Shown here: positions 34,838 to 43,169 of the stretch, one piece after another
Layout of the letters: each line of letters starts with the position of its first letter
Numbering within the stretch: position 1 is the stretch's first letter
DNA from: Lachnospiraceae bacterium
GTDB lineage: Bacteria > Bacillota > Clostridia > Lachnospirales > Lachnospiraceae
Assembly: GCA_014804675.1 (NCBI GenBank)
Contig: JAAUZH010000012.1
Span: 12,524-76,523, forward strand
Direction: 5' to 3'
Length of the DNA stretch: 64,000 nucleotides
Translations under genes and position numbers: made by a program
Notes under the pieces: generated by a model
Seen by the model: only the letters and a program-made list of their open reading frames with translations
Database searches by the model: none
Told to the model about the DNA's origin: nothing

Positions 34838-34914
34838 GTCCTTTTTCAAAGAAAATTAAAAAAATTTTAAAAAATTTGTTACATATTAGTTTTAAATAAA
34901 AAATGGAGGTTATT

Positions 34915-35682
34915 ATGATTTTTGAAACCCATGCCCATTACGATGATGAAGCATTTGACCAGGACAGGGAAACGTTGTTGGAAAGCCTGCAGGAAAACGG
35001 AATCCAATACGTAATCAATGTAGGCGCCAGCCTGCAATCCACAAAAAATACAATATGCCTGATGGAAAAATACCCTTTTATTTATGGGGCATTAGGAGTG
35101 CATCCAAGCGAAACGGCAGAATTGAATGAGGAAAACTTTCTTTGGCTGAAGGAGCAGTTTTCCCTGAAAAAAGCAGTAGCTGTAGGAGAAATCGGACTGG
35201 ATTATTATTGGGACAAGCCGGATAAACAAATCCAGCAAAAATGGTTCAGAAGGCAGCTTGAGCTGGCAAGAGAGGTAAAGCTTCCGGTAGTTATCCATTC
35301 CAGAGAAGCGGCAAAGGATACGCTGGATATTATGAAAAAAGAAAAAGCAGGAGAAATCGGCGGAGAGATTCATTGCTTTTCCTATGCAAAGGAAATGGCA
35401 AGGGAATTTTTAAATATGGATTTCTATTTTGGCATTGGAGGGGTAGTTACCTTTCAAAATGCCAAAAAGTTAAAGGAAGCGGTGGAATACATTCCCTTAG
35501 ATAAAATATTATTGGAAACAGACTGCCCCTATCTGGCGCCGGTGCCTTTTCGGGGAAAGCGCAATTCCAGCCTGAATATTCCTTATGTGGCAGAGGAAAT
35601 TGCCAGAATAAAAGGAATTAGTAAAGAACAGGTGATTGAAGTGACGAATGAAAATGCCAGAAGATTGTTTTCCATTTGTTAG
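34915..35682 (+). CDS. tatD: TatD family DNase
   Basis: 255-residue TIM-barrel metallo-hydrolase, a 3'-5' exonuclease / AP-site nuclease involved in DNA repair and RNA turnover. Metal ligands are visible in order: THAH (His6, His8), VGEIGLDYYW (Glu), VIHSRE (His), IHCFSY (His) and ETDCPYL (Asp). The start at 34915 has GGAGG five bases upstream; an ATG 12 bases earlier contains that ribosome site and is rejected. It precedes ksgA, a common clostridial order. Confidence 0.95.
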   Translation: MIFETHAHYDDEAFDQDRETLLESLQENGIQYVINVGASLQSTKNTICLMEKYPFIYGALGVHPSETAELNEENFLWLKEQFSLKKAVAVGEIGLDYYWDKPDKQIQQKWFRRQLELAREVKLPVVIHSREAAKDTLDIMKKEKAGEIGGEIHCFSYAKEMAREFLNMDFYFGIGGVVTFQNAKKLKEAVEYIPLDKILLETDCPYLAPVPFRGKRNSSLNIPYVAEEIARIKGISKEQVIEVTNENARRLFSIC

Positions 35683-35744
35683 AAAGCGTCATCTGAATAT
35701 TACAACGGCTGCTGAATTTATAATCAAATCATAAAGGAGTTATT

Positions 35745-36602
35745 ATGGCAACACTTGGAAATCCTACAAATACCATTGCGGTTTTACAAAAATACGATTT
35801 TAATTTCCAAAAAAAATACGGACAAAATTTTTTAATTGATGCCCATATCTTAGAAAAAATCATAAAAGAGTCGAACATTACTAAAGCTGATCTTGTTTTG
35901 GAAATAGGGCCGGGAATCGGTACCATGACCCAATATCTGGCTGAAAATGCAAGAGAAGTAGTAGCGGTGGAAATTGATAAAAACCTGATTCCTATTCTAA
36001 AAGATACCTTGTCCGCATATGATAATGTGACAGTTTTAAATGAAGATATTTTAAAAGTGGATATTTCCAAAATAGCAGAAGAAAAAAATCAGGGTAAGCC
36101 AATTAAGGTAGTTGCCAATCTGCCCTATTATATTACCACCCCTATCATTATGGGGCTTTTTGAGAGCCATGTGCCCTTGAATAGTATTACGATTATGGTT
36201 CAAAAAGAAGTGGCAGACAGAATGCAGGTAGGTCCCGGCACAAAAGATTACGGCGCTCTTTCTCTGGCTGTCCAATATTATGCAAAGCCTGAAATCGTGG
36301 CAAATGTGCCGCCGGGCTGCTTTATGCCAAAACCCAAGGTTGGCAGTGCGGTCATAAAGCTATCCAGATACGAAAAACCGCCTGTTTTTGTAAAAGATGA
36401 AGCCTTTTTATTTGCCCTGATCAGGGCTTCCTTCAATCAAAGGAGGAAGACGCTTGTAAACGGGTTGACAAACGGGAATCTGGCCATTACAAAGGAACAG
36501 ATAATAGAGGCGCTTGATAAAATGAACCTTTCTCCCACTATCCGGGGAGAAGCGCTGACCCTTGATCAGTTTGCGGAATTAAGCAATATTTTGTATTCAT
36601 AA
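35745..36602 (+). CDS. ksgA: 16S rRNA dimethyladenosine transferase KsgA/RsmA
   Basis: 285 residues, normal length. It dimethylates A1518 and A1519 of 16S rRNA late in 30S maturation, using S-adenosylmethionine. Motif I VLEIGPGIGTMTQYL, acidic motif II VAVEIDKNL, and the catalytic NLPYYITTPI are all present, as is the C-terminal helical domain with RASFNQRRKTLVN. AAAGGAG lies before the ATG. A terminator follows directly. Confidence 0.96.
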   Translation: MATLGNPTNTIAVLQKYDFNFQKKYGQNFLIDAHILEKIIKESNITKADLVLEIGPGIGTMTQYLAENAREVVAVEIDKNLIPILKDTLSAYDNVTVLNEDILKVDISKIAEEKNQGKPIKVVANLPYYITTPIIMGLFESHVPLNSITIMVQKEVADRMQVGPGTKDYGALSLAVQYYAKPEIVANVPPGCFMPKPKVGSAVIKLSRYEKPPVFVKDEAFLFALIRASFNQRRKTLVNGLTNGNLAITKEQIIEALDKMNLSPTIRGEALTLDQFAELSNILYS

Positions 36603-36624
36603 GTTCACAAAAAGTTCAGAAAAA

Positions 36625-36661
36625 AACGCATAAATAAGACAGATTTTATGCGTTATTTTTT
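36625..36661 (+). terminator. Terminator after ksgA
   Basis: Stem AACGCATAAA / TTTATGCGTT, then ATTTTTTT. The U-tract abuts the -35 box of the next promoter. Confidence 0.85.
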
Positions 36662-36689
36662 TGACATTGACATGGTCCTATGATAAACT
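36661..36689 (+). promoter_or_regulatory. Promoter of the large TPR/AAA-like gene
   Basis: TTGACA (36661-36666), 17 bases, TAAACT preceded by TGA (extended -10). About 55 bases before the start codon. Confidence 0.7.
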
Positions 36690-36745
36690 AGAGGATATGA
36701 AAATAGGGAATTTTGTGTAAATTCTTGACAACGAGGTGAAGGAAC

Positions 36746-39700
36746 TTGGATAAGTATGAATATCGTATCCGGGCAGAGGAAATCAATGCCCTGATTGATA
36801 AAAAGAAATTTACAGAAGCAGTGAAGATTGCGGATACCATTGATTGGCGCAGAGTAAAAAGTGTTATGATGCTTTGCAAGATCAGCGAGCTTTATAAGAT
36901 TAACCGCCGTTATGAGGACAGTAAAGATATCCTGTTGCTGGCATATGACAGAAATCCCGGTTCCAGAAAAATAGTATATTCTTTATGTGAATTAGCCATC
37001 AAACTGGAAGAAACCGTTCAGGCTGTGGAATACTATAAAGAGTTTGTGCAGATTGCCCCAAGAGATACAGGAAAGTTTATTTTGCAGTATCGTTTATATG
37101 AGGCACAGGACGTAAGCCTGGAAGAACGGATAGCGGTATTGGAAGAATACAAAAAAAGAGATTATAGAGAAAAATGGGCATACGAACTCGCTTACTTATA
37201 TCATAGGATTGGACTTGCAACCAGATGTGTGGAAGAATGTGATGAGTTGATCTTATGGTTTGGCGAAGGGAAATATGTGATTAAGGCAATGGAGCTGAAA
37301 ATGCTGCACTGCCCCCTTACTGCCAGCCAGCAGGAAAAATATGACAGACGATTCCAGCCACAGGAGCCTGTTGTTGAGGAAAAAGAAGAGACTGAGCCAG
37401 AGGAGGAAAAGGACAGCACCCTTCCTATTGAGATTAAGGCAGTGGAGCCTTCTAATGCCCCAACTACCAAAATTCCTTCGAAAAATTTAGAAGAAAACTT
37501 AAAAGAAGAGACAGAGGAAAAAGAAAGCGAAGAGCCGGAGAATGATGGTTGCGATCAGCCAGCAGAAGAAGAGCCGGAAGCAATACAGGAAGAACTGGCG
37601 GAAGAAGAACAGGCACAAGAGTCAGAAGAAGTTCCGACAGCTCAGCCGAATGATGATTTGGATATCAAAGTGAAGACGATAGATGTTGATAATGAATACA
37701 GCACCATCAATCTTCAACAGGAACTGGCAAAAAGCCTTGCAAAATTTATGGCGGAAGAGGATATGGGTGCCAGTGATGCCACTATGGCAATGCCTTTTGC
37801 CACCTTGGCCGAGGCTGCTACAAGCGATACCATTATGGGCGCTATTACAGATGATTCCATCAAAAATGCCATTATCGCACCGCTGCTTCAGGACACCGGG
37901 GAGCTGACACCTATTACAGAAGAAGATTTGTTAGCATCCATGGAAGAGAATCAAGAAAAGGAATCTCAAGAAAGGGAATCCCGAGAGGAAGAGGAAAAGA
38001 AACCTTCCATAGAAGATATTCTGACTGCTGAAACAATTCAGATTCCCACACCAGTGCAAAAGGCTCCCATATCAGTTCCAATCCAAGTGCCTGAAGAAGA
38101 CAAGCCGGATGAAATAACAGAGCAATTTGTCAAAGCATTAGAGGAAGAAGAGGTACCAGTACTCCTTGCAGAACAGAAGCGAACGGAAACAGAACCGGCA
38201 GAGTTAATGCAGCCAAATCCGGTAGAAGAGGCAGTACAGCTTAATCATCCAGAGCGGATAGAAGAACCAGTACAGCCTAATCAACCAGAGCCAGCAGAAG
38301 AGCTAGTACAGCCCAATCAGTCAGAGCGGATAGAAGAGCCAGTACAGCTTAATCAGCCAGAGCCGATAGAAGAGGCAGTACAGTCCAATCAGCCAGAGCG
38401 GATAGAAGAATCGATACAGCTTAATCAACCAGAGCCAGTAGAAGAGGCAGTACAGTCCAATCAGTCAGAGCAGATAGAAGAACCGTTACAGCTTAATCAA
38501 CCAGAGCCAGTAGAAGAAGCAGTACAGCCTAATCAACCAAAGCAGATAGAAAAACCGCTACAGCTTAATCAGCCAGAGCCGATAGAAGAGGCAGTACAGT
38601 CCAATCAGTCAGAGCGGATAGAAGAATCGATACAGGCTAATCAACCAAAGCTGGTAGAAGAACCGTTACAGCTTAATCAACCAGAGCCAGTAGAAGAGGC
38701 AGTACAGCCCAATGAGCCAGAGCAGATAGAAGAACCAGTACAGTCCAATCAGCCAGAGCGGATAGAAGAACCGTTACAGCCTAATCAACCAGAGCCAGTA
38801 GAAGAGGCAGTACAGTCCAATCAGCCAGAGCAGATAGAAGAACCGGTACAGCCTAATGAACCAAAGCTGGTAGAAGAACCGTTACAGCTTAATCAACCAG
38901 AGCCAGTAGAAGAGGCAGTACAGCCCAATCAGCCAAAGCCGGTAGAAGAAGCAGTACAGCTCAATCAGCCAGAGCAGATAGAAAAACCGTTACAGCTCAA
39001 TCAGCCAGAGCAGATAGAAGAACCAGTACAGTCCAATCAGCCAGAGCGGATAGAAGAATCGGTACAGCCTAATGAACCAAAGCTGGTAGAAGAACCGTTA
39101 CAGCTTAATCAGCCAGAGCAGATAGAAAAGCCAGTACAGCCTAATCAGCTAAAGCAGATAGAAGAGCCAGTACAGCCCAATGAGCCAGAGCAGATAGAAG
39201 AACCGGTACAGCTCAATCAGCCAGAGCAGATAGAAGAGCCAGTACAGCTCAATCAGCCAAAACAAATAGAAGAAATAGAAAAACCAGTACAAAATAATCA
39301 GTCAGAATCAATAGAAAAGCTAGTGCAGACCATTCCATCAGAGCCGATAGCGCCAGAACAAGCATCGGTTCAGAATACGGAACAGGCAGGTTCTGCAGAT
39401 GCTCCGACCATAGATGCCCATTCGGAATATTCGGAATCGGAAGAACAGCAGGATGATGGACAAATTACAGGGCAGCTCAGCCTGGAAGACATTATGGCGG
39501 AATGGGAAGAAACCAAGAGAGCAAATGAAGAGCGTCGCATACAGGAAATGCGGGAAAGAGTCATTCAGCAGACAGGCCCCATGTTCAGTAATTTTGATGC
39601 CATGGCAAGAGCAAGTGTTCAGGCGGATTTAGACTTAATCAGTCCGGCTGAGGATGTATTTAATCATAATCATCTGGATGAAGTGCAAGAGCAGAAAGAA

Positions 39701-41077
39701 AGAGTACAGGCTTTAAAGGAGCCTGTTGAAGAGGAAATAACAGAAGCAGACGAGATAGAAGAAAAAGTTCCTCAAAAAGCAGAACAGACTTCTTCAGTTA
39801 CTTTTGATACAGCAGAGATTTTCGGTCTGGAAGAAAAACTTTTGGATGTATTGAACAGTCCTGAAATAAGGGAAGAGCCCGTTCCAGTTGAACCTATTGC
39901 TATTGACAGTTCTTTCTTTGAGGAAGCAAAAGAAGATGCTGCTGAAAGGAAGATAGTAGCTGCAGAAATAGTGGAAGAGCCTGTTCCAATAACAGAAACA
40001 CCATCAGAAATACCAACATTGGCACCAACCACAGCAAGAGTGTCCGAAAGCCCATTGGAATCAATGACACCGGCACCAATGGCAGAAGCAACACCGGAAC
40101 GCCCGATGGGATCACCGATACCGGCACCAGAGGCAGAAATAACACCGGAACGTCCAATGGGATCACCAATACCAACATCAACAGGATCGACAGTACTGGA
40201 AAGCCCATTAGAAATACCAATACCGGAAGAACCAAAGCCTGCGCCTGATATTTTTCTTGGAAAACCAGTGGATTTAAAGGCTACGAATGCCATACAGACA
40301 TTCGTGCCAAAAGATGAAAGTACGGTACGTTCCTTGACAAAGGAAGAAAAAGGCCGCTTTGCTCCCTTTGCTCCCAATAAAGAAGAACAGAGAAAGGTAG
40401 CAAGAGCTTTGGATACCATGGGACTTTCTGCAGCAACGGGAAATATGCTGATTACTGGAGAGCATGGAACTGGAACCTTACAGGCGGCACAAAATGTTGT
40501 GGCACAGTTAAAAGAAAAGGACCCAACGTTTTCCGGGCAGCTTGCCAAGATTACCGGCACATTGTTGGCAGAAAAAAATATTGGAGCAACATTGGAGAAT
40601 CTGGAAAACAGCGCATTACTCATTGAACAGGCTGGCGACCTGCCTGCAGATGCTCTTGGAAATCTGTTGTTCCACTTAGACAGACTGAGGGATCGTAGGG
40701 TTTTTGTAATTTTGGAAGATACAAAGAAGGAAATTGAACGATTAACCTTGCTTTATCCAGACCTGGCTGTTAAATTTAATGCAAGGATCGATATTCAGGC
40801 TTTGGATAACGACGGACTTGTAAATTATGCAAGAGAATATGCGAAAGAACAGGAATATGCTATTGATGATATGGGTATATTGGCATTGTATACAAAAATT
40901 TCCGATATGCAGACAATTGAACATGCTGTGACTGTGGCAGAAGTAAAGGAAATGGTGGATAAAGCGATTGTCCGTGCAGGAAGGAAGAATATGTCCCATT
41001 TTATGGATATCATTCTTGCAAAGCGATATGATGGGGATGATATGATTATACTTAGGGAGAAGGACTTTCTAAATTAA
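36746..41077 (+). CDS. TPR protein with 30 tandem 12-residue repeats and degenerate AAA domain
   Basis: 1443 residues starting at TTG (GAGGTGAAGG upstream; the nearby ATG is out of frame). Order: tetratricopeptide helices (about 1-200), an acidic E/P-rich linker (200-495), 30 near-identical repeats of the pattern PVQxNQPExIEE (496-858), another helical/acidic part, a T/P-rich stretch with ERPMGSPIP (about 1110-1160), and a C-terminal domain (about 1190-1443) with the CbxX/SpoVK-like AAA layout. Its Walker A reads GEHGTGT (1238-1244), with Thr where Lys is required, and Walker B reads LLIEQAGD. It is therefore probably a pseudo-ATPase. No signal peptide or membrane helix. Function unknown; possibly a cytoplasmic scaffold. 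Confidence 0.75.
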   Translation: MDKYEYRIRAEEINALIDKKKFTEAVKIADTIDWRRVKSVMMLCKISELYKINRRYEDSKDILLLAYDRNPGSRKIVYSLCELAIKLEETVQAVEYYKEFVQIAPRDTGKFILQYRLYEAQDVSLEERIAVLEEYKKRDYREKWAYELAYLYHRIGLATRCVEECDELILWFGEGKYVIKAMELKMLHCPLTASQQEKYDRRFQPQEPVVEEKEETEPEEEKDSTLPIEIKAVEPSNAPTTKIPSKNLEENLKEETEEKESEEPENDGCDQPAEEEPEAIQEELAEEEQAQESEEVPTAQPNDDLDIKVKTIDVDNEYSTINLQQELAKSLAKFMAEEDMGASDATMAMPFATLAEAATSDTIMGAITDDSIKNAIIAPLLQDTGELTPITEEDLLASMEENQEKESQERESREEEEKKPSIEDILTAETIQIPTPVQKAPISVPIQVPEEDKPDEITEQFVKALEEEEVPVLLAEQKRTETEPAELMQPNPVEEAVQLNHPERIEEPVQPNQPEPAEELVQPNQSERIEEPVQLNQPEPIEEAVQSNQPERIEESIQLNQPEPVEEAVQSNQSEQIEEPLQLNQPEPVEEAVQPNQPKQIEKPLQLNQPEPIEEAVQSNQSERIEESIQANQPKLVEEPLQLNQPEPVEEAVQPNEPEQIEEPVQSNQPERIEEPLQPNQPEPVEEAVQSNQPEQIEEPVQPNEPKLVEEPLQLNQPEPVEEAVQPNQPKPVEEAVQLNQPEQIEKPLQLNQPEQIEEPVQSNQPERIEESVQPNEPKLVEEPLQLNQPEQIEKPVQPNQLKQIEEPVQPNEPEQIEEPVQLNQPEQIEEPVQLNQPKQIEEIEKPVQNNQSESIEKLVQTIPSEPIAPEQASVQNTEQAGSADAPTIDAHSEYSESEEQQDDGQITGQLSLEDIMAEWEETKRANEERRIQEMRERVIQQTGPMFSNFDAMARASVQADLDLISPAEDVFNHNHLDEVQEQKERVQALKEPVEEEITEADEIEEKVPQKAEQTSSVTFDTAEIFGLEEKLLDVLNSPEIREEPVPVEPIAIDSSFFEEAKEDAAERKIVAAEIVEEPVPITETPSEIPTLAPTTARVSESPLESMTPAPMAEATPERPMGSPIPAPEAEITPERPMGSPIPTSTGSTVLESPLEIPIPEEPKPAPDIFLGKPVDLKATNAIQTFVPKDESTVRSLTKEEKGRFAPFAPNKEEQRKVARALDTMGLSAATGNMLITGEHGTGTLQAAQNVVAQLKEKDPTFSGQLAKITGTLLAEKNIGATLENLENSALLIEQAGDLPADALGNLLFHLDRLRDRRVFVILEDTKKEIERLTLLYPDLAVKFNARIDIQALDNDGLVNYAREYAKEQEYAIDDMGILALYTKISDMQTIEHAVTVAEVKEMVDKAIVRAGRKNMSHFMDIILAKRYDGDDMIILREKDFLN
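38231..39319 (+). repeat. 30 x 36-bp in-frame tandem repeat
   Basis: 1089 bases = 30 units of 36 bases plus one 9-base insertion (an extra EIE in unit 29). Units alternate between the types PVQ.NQPEPVEE and AVQ.NQPEQIEE. Substitutions concentrate at fixed positions, and whole 2-3-unit blocks (for example PLQLNQPEPVEE-AVQ) recur, indicating growth by unequal exchange. Copy number is likely to vary between strains. Confidence 0.95.
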
Positions 41078-41098
41078 AAAGTAAGAGAGGGAAATAAT

Positions 41099-43018
41099 AT
41101 GGTACAAAACAAAAAAAGAGAAAATGATGTTTTTGTTTCTGAGTATGACGAGTATTTATTTACACAGGGAAATCACTATGAGATTTATGAGAAATTAGGC
41201 GCTCACAAGGCAGTAGTTGACGGGGTGGAAGGAGTATATTTTGCAGTCTGGGCACCCAATGCCATGTATGTTAATGTGACAGGCTCCTTTAATGATTGGG
41301 ATATCTACAGACATAATATGAAAAAATTACCCATTAGCGGCATCTTTGAGCTGTTCATTCCGGGAGTACAGGAAAACGAATTATACAAATATGTAATAAC
41401 CACCAAAGATAACCGTAAAATTTATAAAGCAGATCCATTTGCAAATTACTCTGAATTGAGACCGGGCAATGCTTCCAGGGTAACAGATATTACCGGATTT
41501 AAATGGACGGATAACAGTTGGCAAAGTGAAAAGGCAACAAAAGACTGGAATAAGGAACCGGTTGCCATTTATGAATGCCATATCGGTTCATGGATGAAGC
41601 ATCCTGCCTCAAGGGAAGAGGATTCTTTCTATAATTATAGGCTTTTTGCAGATCGTATCGTAGAATATTTAAAGGAAATGAAGTATACCCATGTGGAACT
41701 TATGGGTATTGCAGAGTATCCCTTTGACGGTTCCTGGGGTTATCAGGTAACCGGCTATTATGCGCCTACCTCCAGATATGGAACTCCAAAGGATTTTATG
41801 TATCTTGTAAATACTTTGCATAAAAATAAAATAGGTGTCATTCTGGACTGGGTACCTGCTCATTTCCCGAGAGATGAATTTGGGCTCAGCGAATTTGACG
41901 GCACCTGCCTTTATGAGCACCCCGATAAACGCAAGGGAGAACATCCTGACTGGGGAACAAAGATTTTTAATTATGAAAAAACGGAAGTGGTAAACTTCCT
42001 GATTGCCAATGCCCTTTACTGGGTAAAAGAGTATCATATTGACGGGCTGAGAGTAGATGCAGTTGCTTCCATGCTTTATTTAGACTATGGAAAGAAAGAT
42101 GGACAATGGGTTGCAAATAAGTATGGCGATAATAAGAATCTGGAAGCAATTGAATTTTTCCACCATTTAAATTCCATTATTCCTAAGAGATTTCCGGGCA
42201 CTATGGTAATTGCGGAAGAATCCACCGCATGGCCTAAGGTAACAAAACCGGCGGAGGAAGGCGGTTTAGGCTTTTCTTTCAAATGGAATATGGGTTGGAT
42301 GCATGATTTTTGTGATTATATGAAACTGGATCCGATTTTCAGAAAAAATAACCATTATAAAATGACATTTGCCATGAGCTATAATGGTTCAGAAAATTAT
42401 ATTTTATCCCTTTCCCATGACGAGGTGGTTCATTTAAAATGCTCTATGTTAAATAAGATGCCGGGCTTTATGGTGGATAAATATGCGAATTTGAGAGCAG
42501 GCTATACTTATATGTTCACCCATTCCGGTAAAAAGCTTCTTTTTATGGGACAGGATTTTGCTCAGGAGTGCGAATGGAGCGAAGCAAGAGAGCTGGAATG
42601 GCATTGTCTGGAAGATCCCCTTCATGCTGGAATGAAGAACTATATGAGAAGGCTTCTTGAAATATACCGTCAATATCCATGCCTGTATGAAATCGATAAT
42701 GACTGGGCAGGATTTGAATGGATAGAAGCGGATGATTTGGAAAACAGCACCTACAGCTATTTCAGAAAGGCATCCAATGGAAAGAATAACATATTAGTAG
42801 TATTGAATATGACTCCAATGGAAAGAAAAGATTTTAAAGTAGGAGTTCCTAAAAGGAAAAAATATAAATTGCTTTTAAACAGTGACGCCAAAGAATTTGG
42901 CGGAAATGGAGCAGAGCTTCCCAAGGAAATTACTGCCAAAAAAGAAGAATCGAATGGAAGGGATTATTCAATTACTTTTGATCTGCCCCCTTACGGCGCT
43001 ATTTTGTTTACTTTTTAA
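41099..43018 (+). CDS. glgB: 1,4-alpha-glucan branching enzyme
   Basis: 639-residue GH13 glycogen branching enzyme: an N-terminal CBM48-like beta-sandwich (about 25-125; YFAVWAPNAMYVNVTGSFNDW), a (beta/alpha)8 barrel, and a C-terminal all-beta domain. Catalytic residues: nucleophile Asp320 in GLRVDAVASML, acid/base Glu373 or Glu374 in IAEES, and the third aspartate Asp441 in SHDEVVH. It transfers alpha-1,4 chains to alpha-1,6 branch points in glycogen. No other glg gene is adjacent, so it stands alone 21 bases after the large repeat protein and probably shares its transcript. Confidence 0.95.
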   Translation: MVQNKKRENDVFVSEYDEYLFTQGNHYEIYEKLGAHKAVVDGVEGVYFAVWAPNAMYVNVTGSFNDWDIYRHNMKKLPISGIFELFIPGVQENELYKYVITTKDNRKIYKADPFANYSELRPGNASRVTDITGFKWTDNSWQSEKATKDWNKEPVAIYECHIGSWMKHPASREEDSFYNYRLFADRIVEYLKEMKYTHVELMGIAEYPFDGSWGYQVTGYYAPTSRYGTPKDFMYLVNTLHKNKIGVILDWVPAHFPRDEFGLSEFDGTCLYEHPDKRKGEHPDWGTKIFNYEKTEVVNFLIANALYWVKEYHIDGLRVDAVASMLYLDYGKKDGQWVANKYGDNKNLEAIEFFHHLNSIIPKRFPGTMVIAEESTAWPKVTKPAEEGGLGFSFKWNMGWMHDFCDYMKLDPIFRKNNHYKMTFAMSYNGSENYILSLSHDEVVHLKCSMLNKMPGFMVDKYANLRAGYTYMFTHSGKKLLFMGQDFAQECEWSEARELEWHCLEDPLHAGMKNYMRRLLEIYRQYPCLYEIDNDWAGFEWIEADDLENSTYSYFRKASNGKNNILVVLNMTPMERKDFKVGVPKRKKYKLLLNSDAKEFGGNGAELPKEITAKKEESNGRDYSITFDLPPYGAILFTF

Positions 43019-43076
43019 AGCTTTTTCAACCTGTTATGATCTAACAGGTTAAGAATAACGGAAAATCTGCCGAAAT

Positions 43077-43112
43077 AAAAGGTGAATGTTCAATCATTCA
43101 CCTTTTATTTTG
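43077..43112 (+). terminator. Terminator after glgB
   Basis: 12-bp stem AAAAGGTGAATG / CATTCACCTTTT, loop TTCAAT, then ATTTTG. A second hairpin without a U-tract (AACCTGTTA / TAACAGGTT, 43028-43050) lies just before it. Confidence 0.85.
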
Positions 43113-43169
43113 TCATAAGACAGCAGAAAATAGAAACAGAAAGGCAAATGCTCTACATGGAGAATTGAT

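Noticed and set aside
38231..39319. Regular 36-bp repeats considered as a CRISPR array
   Set aside because: Repeats are contiguous with no spacers and keep one reading frame encoding PVQxNQPExIEE; no cas genes nearby.
39772..40623. 283-codon minus-strand ORF within the large TPR/AAA-like gene
   Set aside because: Shadow frame of a Glu/Pro-rich coding region; Ser/Gly-rich product without start signals.
43028..43050. AACCTGTTA / TAACAGGTT hairpin after glgB as the terminator
   Set aside because: No U-tract follows; the stem at 43077-43112 with a U-run is the better terminator.
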